Source: Bacteroides fluxus YIT 12057
GTDB taxonomy: Bacteria > Bacteroidota > Bacteroidia > Bacteroidales > Bacteroidaceae
NCBI RefSeq assembly: GCF_000195635.1
Contig: NZ_GL882692.1
Span: 1 to 64,000 of the forward strand
Direction: 5' to 3'
DNA: 64,000 nucleotides
A model generated the notes under the pieces. The model did no database searches. It saw only the letters and a list, made by a program, of their open reading frames with translations, and was not told the DNA's origin. Every line of letters starts with the position of its first letter. Positions within the stretch are counted from its first letter, which is position 1. Positions 35,009-45,101 of this stretch are shown here, piece after piece. A program made the position numbers and the translations under genes.

Positions 35009-37615
35009 ATGAGAAAATGCCTTTTCTTATCATTGTTGTTGGGCTTGTTGTGGGCGGTACCGGAGACACTTTCCGCTGCCGAACATACGTATGATGTACT
35101 TTTCATACAATCATATACCAGTCATACCCCTTGGCATAGCCGGCTGACAACAGGCTTGAAAAGCGGATTTGAAAAGGGAGGGGCCAAGGTAAATATTGTC
35201 ACAGAGTATCTGAATGCGGATTTCTGGACTTTCCCTTCTGAATGTTTCATCATGCGCCGTATTTGTGAGCGTGCCAGACAGCGGAATACGGACATGATTG
35301 TGACTTCCGGTGATGAGGCATTTTATACATTGGTGCATTGCGGTGATTCTTTACCTTACCGGTTGCCGGTGGTGGTATCCGGTATAAAGTATCCCGACGA
35401 GAATGTCTTGAAGAAAATGCCCAATGTTTCCGGGTATGTCTCAAAGCCGGATTTTAGTGTATTGTTGGAAGAAGCGATCCGTATGTTCCCCTCACGAACA
35501 GAAATCGTTTGTCTGTCGGACAGCAGTTTCTTGAGCCGCAAGGGGGGAGAACAGGTGGAGGAAGTTTGGGAAGGGTTGAAACAGAAGTATCCTAAGCATA
35601 GCTTGAAGAAGATGAACGTACAGGCTCAGTCCTTGAATTCCATCATTACTTCTATTTGTTATGACTACAACGCCTACAAACATATTGTCATTGCACCGAA
35701 GTGGATTCCTTTTCTTTCTTTGAAACTGAAGTCTCCTGTTTTCGCCAGCCAGAATTTGGCCATGACAAACGGTGTCTTATGTGTTTATGATGTCGTACCT
35801 TCAGAAGATACCTATGCCGCAGGTAAATGGGCTGCACGTATTTTGAAGGGAAAGGAGCCTTTTTCTTTGGGAGTGACCAATTTCACGGGAAAATTGTTGT
35901 ATGACTACAAGCAGTTGGAGTTTTTCCATATAGATGCCGGACGGGTAGAAGCTGAGGGGGTCATTCTGAATGTGCCGTTGGTGGAACGGTACCGTGTTTG
36001 GTTCATTTTCTTCTATTCGGTGGTTGTAGGTGCCTTGGTGCTGTTGGTGGCATGGCTTTACCGTATGAACCGCCGGGAGTCCCGCAGACGTATCCATGCG
36101 CAAACTCGTTTGCTGATACAGCATCGTCTGGTGGAACAGCGCGATGAGTTTGATAATATCTTTTGTTCCATCCGTGACGGTCTGATTACCTATGATATTG
36201 ATTTTCGCATTCATTTCGTGAACCGTTCTTTGATGATGATGCTGGGGGTGGATTCAGAAGTTCATACCGCCCGTTATTATGAGGGACAGATGGCTGGTTC
36301 AATTTTTCGTATTTATATGGATGGGGAAGACGTCCTGCATAAGTTGCTGAAACAGGTCTATTCAGAGAGGAAGCCTGTTCCCATTCCGGAAAATGCATTT
36401 ATGCAAGAGAAAGATAAGGAAAACTATTTCCCGATTTCCGGTGAGGTTGTTCCCATCTTCTCCAATGAACAGCTGACGGGAATGGCTATTGTGTGCCGTA
36501 ATATTTCTGAGGAGGAGATGCAAAGACGCTTCTTTAATATGGCGGTGGAGGAAAGTTCCATCTATCCTTGGCAGTATAATATGCACATGAACTGCTTTTA
36601 TTTTCCCGAAGGACTGTTGAAGCGTTTTAATATTCTGGCTGATACGGAGTTCTTGACAAGGGAAGATTTAGATAGGCTTATACATCCGGATGATTTGCCG
36701 CACACCCGTGTGCATTTCGATTCTATCTTGTTAGGACGGGAACTGAATTCCCGCATGAATTTCCGTTTACAGCATGTGGGGGGAGGGTATGAATGGTGGG
36801 AATTCCGGAGTACGGCATACAACGGCTTGAAACCGGAAGCTCCCTATATGGTGTTGGGCGTTTGTCAAAGTATCCAGAAGTATAAGGATACGGAAGAAGC
36901 ATTGATTGCGGCACGTGACCGTGCTTTGCAGGCTGATAAGCTGAAGTCTGCCTTTCTTGCCAATATGAGTCATGAAATACGTACTCCGCTGAATGCAATT
37001 GTAGGGTTTTCCGATTTGTTGCAAAACCTGGATGTTTTCACCCCCGAAGAAGTGAAGCAATTTGTAGAGACCATCAACATCAACTGTACGTTGCTGTTGG
37101 CATTGATGAACGATATCCTGGACATGTCACGCATCGAATCCGGTACCATGGATTTCCAGTTTGAGTCGCATGATCTGACGTCTGTCCTGCAATAGGTATA
37201 TGATTCCCAGCGTTTGAGTATGCCGCAAGGGGTGGAGCTGCGAACGGGATTTCCGGAAGAAGAGGGGAAGTCCATTCTGACCGATTCTGTACGTCTGAAG
37301 CAGGTAGTGAACAATCTGATAAATAATGCCAAGAAGTTTACCGTGGCAGGAAGTATCACATTCGGTTATCTGATGGATGAACCGGACTACACTACCCTTT
37401 ATGTGGAAGATACTGGTAGCGGTATTTCTGAAGAGGATCAGAAACATATATTCGAACGGTTCTACAAAGCTGATAATTTCACGCAGGGTGCAGGGCTGGG
37501 ATTGAGCATCTGTCATACGATTGTAAACCGCCTGCAAGGGGAGATTGCCGTTTCCTCGCAGTTCGGAAAGGGGACGCGGTTTGAGGTGAGACTTCCGGAT
37601 GGTATCAGAGAATAA
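35009..37615 (+). pseudogene. Hybrid substrate-binding/PAS sensor histidine kinase interrupted by an amber codon
   Basis: Reading from ATG 35009, a signal peptide (LFLSLLLGLLWAVPETLSA) precedes an ABC-type substrate-binding-like sensor domain (about 20-320). A helix (VWFIFFYSVVVGALVLLVAWLY) and PAS-like domains follow (about 375-615). HisKA has SHEIRTPLNAIVGFSDLL with His at about 655. Codon 729 is TAG (37193-37195). The same frame then stays open to 37615 and encodes the missing ATPase part: LINNAKKF (N box), VEDTGSGIS (G1) and GAGLGLSICHTI (G2). A single CAG-to-TAG change would explain this. Without read-through the protein lacks its catalytic domain. Confidence 0.88.
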
Positions 37616-37616
37616 A

Positions 37617-38852
37617 TCATTCGATTCTTTTACATCCGTTTGCCTGCAGAAACTCATCGAGCATTGTTTCATAATTACCGTGCAGCATGATGTGGTGATT
37701 TCCCAAAGGATTTTTCAAGAAATATTCGGCAGAGGAATGGAGCTTTACGCGTACCTGGGTACGGCACATATTGATATAGTTGGTATTTTCTGTCAACGTT
37801 CCTGTGCTCAAGTAGTATTCGTCCAGACACTCGCTGCCACATTTTACAATAGTTACATCTCCGGTAGGGAGAATACCCTGGATACCGATACCGCTTTCTG
37901 TCTCGAAGTGATTACGGATAATGAACTTCTCTGTTTGGGCAATGCCTACGGTGCAATGTGCCAGTATGACTTCGTTGGTGCGGGCATTGATCATGGAAGG
38001 ATTCGCCATGAAAGTAGATTTCCCAGTCAGCACTTTTACAACAAGCATGCTGAATATGGATTGTAAGTCACCTTCACAGCCGGCTATGATTCCTTCGTCG
38101 TTCAGCAGGGCAAGGGCGAGACAGCCGGTAGTGCCGGTCTGTTCTATCAGGCGGAAGCAGCTCAAGGTAATGGCGCTCAACTTGTCTTCTTCCACGATCC
38201 TTTTGATGGCATGGTAGAGGCGCATGGCCTTTATCATATCTTCCGGTGTGGCTTCACGGCAGGCAAGTGCCTTTCCGGCAAGGGAGGCGCAGGCTTCACC
38301 GACCTCATCATCCGTTATCTGTTCATAATATTCATAAACCCGGTTCAACGGAACATCTATATATTCAATTCCCCAACGGCGTTTGGCAAGCAGATAGTCC
38401 ACGTTACTCGCGATGAGCCAGTTGGACGGAGTGCCCATTACGCCTATGCGCATGCCTACAAGACTGCGCTGAGCCTTGAAGTTGCTGTACAATACGAAAA
38501 TCCGTTTGATGATTTCTGACAATTCGCCGTGCAGGATTTCACTTCTCATTCCTCGTCCCCGCAGCCAGGAGGAAATTTCCAATGCGGCGGCAAGAGAGTT
38601 CTGCATGCCGTCTGCTAAAAGAATGGCAGGACGGGGAAGAGATTCGAAATGCTGGATAACCAGCCGTTCCACTCCCCCGGTAGCAATGAACAGAATACTG
38701 AAATCATTGGGCGTCAGTTTGTCTATATCCTGGTAGTCGATAAAGTTGACAGTAAAGTATTTTTCCAATTCAGTCAATATCACTTCATGTGAACTACGGA
38801 TGGACGCTTGCTTATGCAGGATAGAAGCAAAGGTTATTAGGTTGATGACCAT
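37617..38852 (-). CDS. L-fucose/L-arabinose isomerase-like protein of unknown function
   Basis: The protein has 411 aa without signal peptide or membrane segment. SILFIATGGVERLVIQHF and AILLADGMQNSLAAALEISSW, then MRIGVMGTPSNWLIASNV, resemble the N-terminal Rossmann-like regions of the FucI/AraA superfamily. GCLALALLNDEGIIAGCEGDLQS resembles the part of those enzymes that carries metal ligands (Glu, Asp). It may therefore bind or isomerize a sugar, but the match is at fold level only. It converges with the kinase gene (1-bp gap), has its own promoter, and stands alone. Confidence 0.6.
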   Translation of the reverse strand: MVINLITFASILHKQASIRSSHEVILTELEKYFTVNFIDYQDIDKLTPNDFSILFIATGGVERLVIQHFESLPRPAILLADGMQNSLAAALEISSWLRGRGMRSEILHGELSEIIKRIFVLYSNFKAQRSLVGMRIGVMGTPSNWLIASNVDYLLAKRRWGIEYIDVPLNRVYEYYEQITDDEVGEACASLAGKALACREATPEDMIKAMRLYHAIKRIVEEDKLSAITLSCFRLIEQTGTTGCLALALLNDEGIIAGCEGDLQSIFSMLVVKVLTGKSTFMANPSMINARTNEVILAHCTVGIAQTEKFIIRNHFETESGIGIQGILPTGDVTIVKCGSECLDEYYLSTGTLTENTNYINMCRTQVRVKLHSSAEYFLKNPLGNHHIMLHGNYETMLDEFLQANGCKRIE

Positions 38853-38916
38853 ATTATTAATAGTGGTTTAATAATTTACGGTTTAACAATTGTAGTTGCT
38901 TATTTGTTTGATATTT

Positions 38917-38924
38917 CAAAGGTA
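38917..38924 (-). promoter_or_regulatory. Promoter -7 element for the isomerase-like gene
   Basis: TACCTTTG on the minus strand matches TAnnTTTG, 65 bp before the start at 38852. The 232-bp divergent gap also holds the promoter of the aminotransferase gene. Confidence 0.5.
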
Positions 38925-38996
38925 CAAGTTTCTTTTCATATAACATAGCGTTTTTAATATAGATAAGGTTTTTAAAGTTTTTATGTCTATGCATCC

Positions 38997-39025
38997 TTTG
39001 GGTTTCAAATAAATCGCTACATTTG
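38997..39025 (+). promoter_or_regulatory. Promoter of the aminotransferase-permease pair
   Basis: TTTG (38997-39000) is followed after 17 bp by TACATTTG (39018-39025), close to the Bacteroides -33/-7 consensus, 60 bp before the ATG at 39085. Confidence 0.6.
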
Positions 39026-39084
39026 CACTTTAATAATCAAATGATAGCAATATCAATCGTCAATCGTTAATAGTAAATTATCTC

Positions 39085-40284
39085 ATGCCAACAATATCCA
39101 TTCGCGGAGTAGAGATGCCTGCATCTCCTATCAGAAAGCTTGCCCCTTTGGCAGATGCTGCCAAACAAAGAGGCGTACATGTATTTCACTTGAATATCGG
39201 CCAACCCGACCTGCCTACACCGCAAGTCGCGATTGATGCGATACGCAATATAGACCGGAAAGTGTTGGAATATAGTCCCAGTGCAGGATACCGCAGCTAC
39301 CGCGAGAAATTGGTGGGCTACTATCAGAAATATAATATCAATCTGACGGCTGATGACATCATCATAACTTCCGGCGGTTCGGAAGCGGTGTTGTTTTCGT
39401 TTCTTGCCTGCCTGAATCCGGGTGATGAGATTATTGTTCCCGAACCGGCCTATGCCAACTATATGGCGTTTGCCATTTCTGCCGGAGCAAAGATACGTAC
39501 GATTGCCACCACCATTGAAGAAGGTTTCTCATTGCCTAAGGTGGAAAAGTTCGAAGAGCTGATAAACGAACGCACCCGTGCCATTTTGATTTGCAATCCC
39601 AACAATCCTACCGGTTATCTTTATACCCGTCGTGAGATGAACCAGATTCGCGACCTTGTGAAGAAGTATGATCTGTTCCTGTTCTCGGATGAAGTGTATC
39701 GTGAATTCATATACACGGGTTCTCCCTATATCTCAGCCTGCCATTTGGAGGGTATTGAGAATAATGTGGTATTGATTGATTCCGTGTCCAAGCGTTATTC
39801 GGAATGCGGTATCCGTATCGGTGCGCTGATAACGAAAAACAAAGAGATACGCGATGCCGTAATGAAGTTCTGCCAGGCGCGCCTCAGTCCTCCTTTAATC
39901 GGCCAGATTGCTGCCGAGGCTTCTTTGGATGCCGGTGAAGACTATTTGCGTGATACGTACGATGAATATGTAGAGCGCCGTAAATGCCTGATTGATGGTT
40001 TGAACCGTATTCCCGGTGTCTATTCGCCCATCCCGATGGGGGCTTTCTATACGGTGGCCAAGTTGCCGGTAGATGATTCGGACAAGTTCTGCGCATGGTG
40101 CCTTTCTGAATTTGAATACGAAGGCCAGACGGTCTTTATGGCTCCTGCCTCCGGCTTCTATACAACACCCGGCTCCGGGCGTAACGAGGTCCGTATAGCA
40201 TACGTGCTGAAGAAGGACGATTTGAACCGTGCTCTTTTGGTACTTCAGAAAGCATTGGAGGCGTATCCGGGACGTACGGAATAA
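39085..40284 (+). CDS. Class I/II PLP-dependent aminotransferase
   Basis: The protein has 399 aa. Family features are LNIGQPDLPTPQVA, ITSGGSEAVLFSFLACLNPGDEI, ICNPNNPTGYLYTR (the Asn that contacts PLP), FLFSDEVYREFIY (Asp, Tyr) and SVSKRYSECGIRIG, which holds the PLP lysine. It is probably an aspartate- or aromatic-type aminotransferase acting in the cytoplasm. Its stop codon overlaps the start of the permease gene by one base, although no functional link is evident. Confidence 0.92.
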   Translation: MPTISIRGVEMPASPIRKLAPLADAAKQRGVHVFHLNIGQPDLPTPQVAIDAIRNIDRKVLEYSPSAGYRSYREKLVGYYQKYNINLTADDIIITSGGSEAVLFSFLACLNPGDEIIVPEPAYANYMAFAISAGAKIRTIATTIEEGFSLPKVEKFEELINERTRAILICNPNNPTGYLYTRREMNQIRDLVKKYDLFLFSDEVYREFIYTGSPYISACHLEGIENNVVLIDSVSKRYSECGIRIGALITKNKEIRDAVMKFCQARLSPPLIGQIAAEASLDAGEDYLRDTYDEYVERRKCLIDGLNRIPGVYSPIPMGAFYTVAKLPVDDSDKFCAWCLSEFEYEGQTVFMAPASGFYTTPGSGRNEVRIAYVLKKDDLNRALLVLQKALEAYPGRTE

Positions 40285-41534
40285 TGAATATGGACTTATC
40301 CCGCTTTATAGCCCTTCGTATCTATCGCAACTCGGAGCCGGGCAAGCAGGTTTCCCGGCCTGCCGTGCTCATCGCCATGATTGGCATTGCCATCGGACTG
40401 GCGGTGATGATTATTGCTGTGTCCGTAATTGTCGGGTTCAAGAGCGAGGTGCGTGAGAAGGTGGTGGGTTTCGGAGCGCATATCCAGGTAAGCAACCTGG
40501 ATGCCGTACGTTCATACGAAACTCGTCCGGTTGTGGTGGGAGACAGTATGCTGACGGCTCTGTCCGCCTATCCGGAGGTAAAGCATGTACAGCGATACTC
40601 CACCAAACCGGGCATGATAAAGACTTCGGACGCTTTTCAGGGAATAGTGCTGAAAGGTGTCGGGCCGGAATATGACAGGGCGTTCTTTTGCCGTCATCTG
40701 GTGGAGGGTGACATTCCGCAGTTCAGTGATTCGGCTTCTTCCAACCGGGTAGTAATTTCTAAATCCCTTGCCGGCAAGCTGAAACTGAAACTTGGAGACA
40801 AGATCGACACTTATTACATACAGGAGGATGTACGCGCCCGTCGCCTGGTAATTGCAGGGATTTACCAGACTAACTTTTCCGAATATGACAACCTTTTCCT
40901 GTTGACCGATTTGAATATGGTGAACCGTCTGAATAAGTGGGAACCGGATCAGGTGAGCGGTGTGGAACTGGAATTGCGCGATTACGGCACACTGGAGGAA
41001 ACCACTTATCGGATAGCTGCCGATACGGATGAACGGCCCGACCGGAACGGGGCTGAATATTGTGTCCGTAACGTGGAACAGCTTAATCCTCAGATATTCG
41101 CCTGGCTGGGCATTCTGGATGTGAATATCTGGGTGATCCTTATTTTGATGATTGGAGTAGCCGGCTTTACCATGGTTTCCGGTTTACTGATCATTATCAT
41201 CGAACGTACCTCCATGATCGGTGTATTGAAGTCCTTGGGTGCCGATAATTTTACCATCCGCAAAGTTTTCCTGTGGTTTTCAGTTTTTCTGATAGGGAAG
41301 GGAATGCTATGGGGCAATGTTATCGGCCTTGCATTCTATTTCGTACAACACTGGTTCGGTTTGTTCAAGCTTGATCCGGAAACATATTATATGGATACGG
41401 TTCCCGTGTCCTTTAATATCTGGCTGTTCCTGTTGCTGAATGCGGGTACTTTGCTGGCATCGGTTCTTATGCTGCTTGGCCCTTCTTACCTTATTACGCG
41501 CATCAGCCCGGCAACTTCCATCCGTTACGAGTAA
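40284..41534 (+). CDS. LolC/LolE-like lipoprotein-releasing permease
   Basis: The protein has 416 aa. The N-terminal signature FIALRIYRNSEPGKQVSRPAV is followed by a helix (IAMIGIAIGLAVMIIAVSVIVGF), KSEVREKVVGFGAHIQVSN, a periplasmic domain of about 220 residues, and three C-terminal helices with ERTSMIGVLKSLGADNFTIRK and the end SYLITRISPATSIRYE. This is the LolC/E layout. It should extract lipoproteins from the inner membrane, paired with a LolD ATPase. It overlaps the aminotransferase gene by one base and converges with the next gene (4-bp gap). Confidence 0.88.
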   Translation: MNMDLSRFIALRIYRNSEPGKQVSRPAVLIAMIGIAIGLAVMIIAVSVIVGFKSEVREKVVGFGAHIQVSNLDAVRSYETRPVVVGDSMLTALSAYPEVKHVQRYSTKPGMIKTSDAFQGIVLKGVGPEYDRAFFCRHLVEGDIPQFSDSASSNRVVISKSLAGKLKLKLGDKIDTYYIQEDVRARRLVIAGIYQTNFSEYDNLFLLTDLNMVNRLNKWEPDQVSGVELELRDYGTLEETTYRIAADTDERPDRNGAEYCVRNVEQLNPQIFAWLGILDVNIWVILILMIGVAGFTMVSGLLIIIIERTSMIGVLKSLGADNFTIRKVFLWFSVFLIGKGMLWGNVIGLAFYFVQHWFGLFKLDPETYYMDTVPVSFNIWLFLLLNAGTLLASVLMLLGPSYLITRISPATSIRYE

Positions 41535-41538
41535 TCTT

Positions 41539-42711
41539 TTATTTTCTCAGAAAATCGCTTTTCTTGCGGAACAGGCAATACAGTTTCCAACGTAGGGACT
41601 GTACCGGTTGCAGCATGTCGAATACCGGCAACGTAAAGTAATACCTTCGTTTCTCCTCCAGATCTTTGGCAGTATGGTTGATGATGACGGCTTGTGTGGC
41701 AAAACGCAACAGGAAGAGCAGAAACGCGATGCTTGCTGCCAGCCAATGGAAATTCAGGATGCCGATGACGAGAGTTGCCGTCCATGTACCGTAAAAAGCC
41801 AGGCGTGTCAAGGTTTCCAATCCTGCCAGCCAACGTTGTGCTCCATGATACAGTCTTGAGGTAGAAGCGTAGCTGATCTTTTCTTCTCTCCAGTCTTTGG
41901 CGCGTACAACAGGTTGTACACGTACAATGGCATTCACATCGGTTTCTACCCTTGTGTTTTCCGGGGTGGCTACATGGTTGATGAACAGGTCGTCGTCTCC
42001 CCGTTGCAGATTAAGATGGGCGGAGAATCCTTTGTGCTGATAGAACAGTTCCTTGCGGTAAGCAAGATTGCGTCCGATACCCATATAAGGGCTGCCGGCC
42101 AAAGCAAATCCCAAGTAGCGCATGGAGGTAAACAGGTTGTCGAAACATACCCGTTTATGCAGCCAGCCTTTGCCGCGTTCGTAACCACTGTAGCCCAGTA
42201 CCACCTGGGTGCGGGAGGTGAAATTGCGTGCCATCAGCCGGAGCCATTGGTTGCTTTGCGGCAGGCATTTGGCATCCGTAAAGACCAGCCAGTCATGCTT
42301 GCTTGCCTTGATACCAAGGGTGATAGCCAATTTTTTCCGGCTGATATAGCGGGAAGAACCGGGCACAAAGCTATGATAGAGGTGGGGATATTTTTCTTCC
42401 AGCAAAGTCAGGTAATCTTCGCTTTCATCTGTATCGCCGTCATTAATGACTATCACTTCAAACTGCGGATAATCCTGTTCCAGCACGGCACTTAGGTTGC
42501 GGCGCAGATTCTCGGATTCCTCGCGGGCGCAGATGATGACCGATATGGGCGGCAACTCCTGTGTGAAGTGCGTATCACCCCGTTTGGTGGCACGGCTACG
42601 CATGTGGATACGGTTGTAAAGACAAAAGTAGTAGAGGACTTGAGTGATGAAAAGAATGCCTGTCGCAACAAGCAGTATTTTTTCAGTGTGGTCAAATGTA
42701 AATGCTTCCAT
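41539..42711 (-). CDS. Membrane-bound family 2 glycosyltransferase
   Basis: The protein has 390 aa. An N-terminal helix (KILLVATGILFITQVLYYFCLY) precedes a GT-A domain with PPISVIICAREESENL, VIVINDGDTDESEDYL, LVFTDAKCLPQS (the D-x-x DxD equivalent), QRGDDDLFINHV and a QRW motif (HGAQRW). Two more helices follow near 300-340. QxxRW-type motifs are typical of processive or chain-extending GT2 enzymes. Neighbours give no pathway hint. It has its own promoter. Confidence 0.87.
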   Translation of the reverse strand: MEAFTFDHTEKILLVATGILFITQVLYYFCLYNRIHMRSRATKRGDTHFTQELPPISVIICAREESENLRRNLSAVLEQDYPQFEVIVINDGDTDESEDYLTLLEEKYPHLYHSFVPGSSRYISRKKLAITLGIKASKHDWLVFTDAKCLPQSNQWLRLMARNFTSRTQVVLGYSGYERGKGWLHKRVCFDNLFTSMRYLGFALAGSPYMGIGRNLAYRKELFYQHKGFSAHLNLQRGDDDLFINHVATPENTRVETDVNAIVRVQPVVRAKDWREEKISYASTSRLYHGAQRWLAGLETLTRLAFYGTWTATLVIGILNFHWLAASIAFLLFLLRFATQAVIINHTAKDLEEKRRYYFTLPVFDMLQPVQSLRWKLYCLFRKKSDFLRK

Positions 42712-42736
42712 GTGTCGTAAGACGTTTTATGCGTCG

Positions 42737-42744
42737 CAAAGGTA
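42737..42744 (-). promoter_or_regulatory. Promoter -7 element for the membrane GT2 gene
   Basis: TACCTTTG on the minus strand matches TAnnTTTG, 26 bp before the ATG at 42711. Confidence 0.5.
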
Positions 42745-42798
42745 CTAAATTTCGTTACAAGAAATACTGGGACTTGCGTTTTTTTGACTTTCTCCCTG

Positions 42799-43440
42799 TC
42801 AGATCTCCGGCACCACCTCGAACTTTGTGTCCGGAAAATGCTTTGCCAGGTAATTTTTGATGTATTGCATCGTGTCTTCCTGAATGGTCTTGTCTTCCAC
42901 GGTGGGATAGAGATTATACAATACCGTATCCAGCCTGATGCCTCTGTTTTTGATGGCTTCCAGGCTCAGCAGGGTATGGTTGATGCTGCCCAGCTTGCCG
43001 GAAGTTACAAAGAGAAGCGGATATTGCTTTTCTGCTATATAGTCTATTGTCAGATATTCCTCTGTCAAAGGTACCATGAGACCGCCGGCACCTTCTACAA
43101 GAACGATGTCGTAGCGGCGGGCAAGTTCCAGGGTTGCCCGTTCTATCTTATTGAAATCAATGGGGCGCCGGTCTATGCGGGCGGCAAGGTGTGGAGAGCA
43201 GGGATAAGAAAATATTTCGGGCATGGTAAGTCCTTCGCGGTCTTCGGGCAGGTAACCTGTCTCCATGATGCGTCGGTGAAGGTCGATGTCTTCGGAATGG
43301 CCTACATTTCCGGTCTGTATGAATTTCTGCGTGATGACGCGTTTGCCGTTTTGGGCAAGTTGACGGGCATACCAGGCAGTACAATAACTTTTTCCGGCAT
43401 CGGTATCAATGCCGCTGATGAAGTAAATCTGAGATTCCAT
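42799..43440 (-). CDS. bioD: Dethiobiotin synthetase
   Basis: I use the ATG at 43440, giving 213 aa beginning MESQIYFISGIDTDAGKS; a start 15 bp upstream is also possible. The P-loop ISGIDTDAGKS and VLVEGAGGLMVPL are the family signatures. The enzyme closes the ureido ring of DAPA with CO2 and ATP to give dethiobiotin. It is the last gene of the biotin operon, 125 bp after bioC, which is the widest gap in the operon. Confidence 0.95.
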   Translation of the reverse strand: MESQIYFISGIDTDAGKSYCTAWYARQLAQNGKRVITQKFIQTGNVGHSEDIDLHRRIMETGYLPEDREGLTMPEIFSYPCSPHLAARIDRRPIDFNKIERATLELARRYDIVLVEGAGGLMVPLTEEYLTIDYIAEKQYPLLFVTSGKLGSINHTLLSLEAIKNRGIRLDTVLYNLYPTVEDKTIQEDTMQYIKNYLAKHFPDTKFEVVPEI

Positions 43441-43565
43441 TGTCTTATATTCCATTGTTGTTATTTGTTTTAGTTCCTTTTTGAATTTTCTCTTGCGATA
43501 AGTTTTTATACTCTTGTCCTATTTATTCCTTTATCTTATTTTCTCAAAGAAAGATGAAGTGGGAT

Positions 43566-44393
43566 TTAAACCGGTTTCTTGTTTTTGGCGATGATATAAA
43601 TAGGGTGATAAGTCAGCGTCACGTTCCCGTCTGCATCAGTGAACTGTCGGATATACTCCTCACAGAACCTTTGCAGCCGTCCGCGTGTCCATATCCTCTT
43701 TTCGGTGCCTGTCACTCCGGTTTGTTTCAGATGTTTCAAGACGGCTTGCGGCGTGGTGAAGGAGAGGGATACAATCTCCTCTTCGGCATGAAGTACGTCG
43801 AAGTGGGGAGCCAACAGTTGTTGAAGGCGCTGGGCGGGCAGATAGTCCAGTCCGTGTCCGGTCAGACGGCGGATTTGATGCATGTTCTCTGTCCCGAAAG
43901 TGCTGAAGGCGAGGATACCGTCCTTTGCCAGTGCATGGTGGCAACGGAGAAAGAAAGCTTCCGGATCATTGAACCATTGCAGGGTGGAACAGGAAGTTAT
44001 CAAGTCCGTGTATTCGGGGAAGTCAAGGCTCTCTGCATCTCCCGGCAGAAAACGGACTTCAGTCTCCGTGCTGCCCTCCTTTCGGGGGATGGCTTGTGCG
44101 GAACAGAGCTCTCCGACGCACTCCTCCATTTCCCGGCAAAGGTCGTTCAGCAATAAAGTGTCGGGTTGCAGCGTCTGTAGCAGGATACGGGAATAACTGC
44201 CCGTGCCGCAGCCGAATTCCACGATGTGCCGGAAACGTGCGGATAGAGTTTCCGGCAGGATATGCTCGGCAGAGTACAGGACATCTGTCAGTATCCGCAT
44301 CATTTTCCCGGCAACCTGTTGTTGTACGCGGGCTTCGCGGGTATAAGTGCTGCGCGCTTTGGCAAAACGTTCGGCTATCAGTTGCTTGTCCAT
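43566..44393 (-). CDS. bioC: Malonyl-ACP O-methyltransferase
   Basis: The protein has 275 aa. The SAM-binding motif IVEFGCGTGSYSRILLQ (about 72-88) is followed by LLNDLCREME, FLPGDAESLDFPE and DLITSCSTLQWFND, the usual BioC order. It methylates malonyl-ACP so that fatty-acid enzymes can build the pimeloyl chain. Its start overlaps bioG by 16 bp. BioC and BioG together supply pimeloyl-ACP. Confidence 0.94.
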   Translation of the reverse strand: MDKQLIAERFAKARSTYTREARVQQQVAGKMMRILTDVLYSAEHILPETLSARFRHIVEFGCGTGSYSRILLQTLQPDTLLLNDLCREMEECVGELCSAQAIPRKEGSTETEVRFLPGDAESLDFPEYTDLITSCSTLQWFNDPEAFFLRCHHALAKDGILAFSTFGTENMHQIRRLTGHGLDYLPAQRLQQLLAPHFDVLHAEEEIVSLSFTTPQAVLKHLKQTGVTGTEKRIWTRGRLQRFCEEYIRQFTDADGNVTLTYHPIYIIAKNKKPV

Positions 44394-45043
44394 AGTTCTT
44401 GCAGATAGTGGCGGAATAGTTCTTCTTGATAGTGGGCGTCTTCCGTCTGCCGTGCCGGAGTCCCTGATGCTTCCCAGGCCTGCAATTGATTGGCGGGCGG
44501 GATGATGCGGTCATTGCTGCCCACAACGGCCTGTTGCCAATGGAAGGTGGCGGGAAGAAGCCTTTTATACATCTTTTCAATCTCTGCCAGTTCGTCGCGA
44601 AGCTCTTCCAGCGGACGTTGCGGGGTGATTTGCAGGAAGGCTCTGAAGGCGGTTCCGTCTGCACACATCCGGCGGAGGAATTTGTGCAGGGAGGCTCCGG
44701 TGAGCCCGTCCAATGTGCCGCGGAAGATGACGGGAGGAATGCCTAAATGTTCGTCGATGGGATAAGGGGTGCCGTTGATGGCAATGCTGTCTGCTATGGG
44801 TAACGACAGTTGCGGTACCACCTGCGAAGCAGCCCACACTCCCATGGACCAGCCGACGATGTTGACCGTCTTGTATTCATCCAGGCCGGACTTGTCAAAA
44901 TCCAAGGTGCGGTAGTCGTAGCATACCATGAAATCACTGCGTTCGGGACGGTAGGTTTTGAAAGGTGTCTCGTCTGCTCCCCATCCGGCAAAGAATAGCA
45001 GCAGGCGGGGATGATGTTCATGTATAATATAAGTCTGTTTCAT
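44378..45043 (-). CDS. bioG: Pimeloyl-ACP methyl ester esterase (BioG, DUF452)
   Basis: The protein has 221 aa and an alpha/beta-hydrolase fold of the DUF452 family. LLLFFAGWGADETPF is typical of the family's oxyanion region, and the nucleophile elbow is VGWSMGVWAA. It removes the methyl ester from pimeloyl-ACP, ending chain extension; it takes the place of E. coli BioH. The 16-bp overlap with bioC supports the pairing. It lies 58 bp after bioF. Confidence 0.92.
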   Translation of the reverse strand: MKQTYIIHEHHPRLLLFFAGWGADETPFKTYRPERSDFMVCYDYRTLDFDKSGLDEYKTVNIVGWSMGVWAASQVVPQLSLPIADSIAINGTPYPIDEHLGIPPVIFRGTLDGLTGASLHKFLRRMCADGTAFRAFLQITPQRPLEELRDELAEIEKMYKRLLPATFHWQQAVVGSNDRIIPPANQLQAWEASGTPARQTEDAHYQEELFRHYLQELWTSN

Positions 45044-45101
45044 AATCTTCTTTTATTGCTTGATGGATATAGTATAGCTTCGCACACAGTGAACGGACCT
45101 T

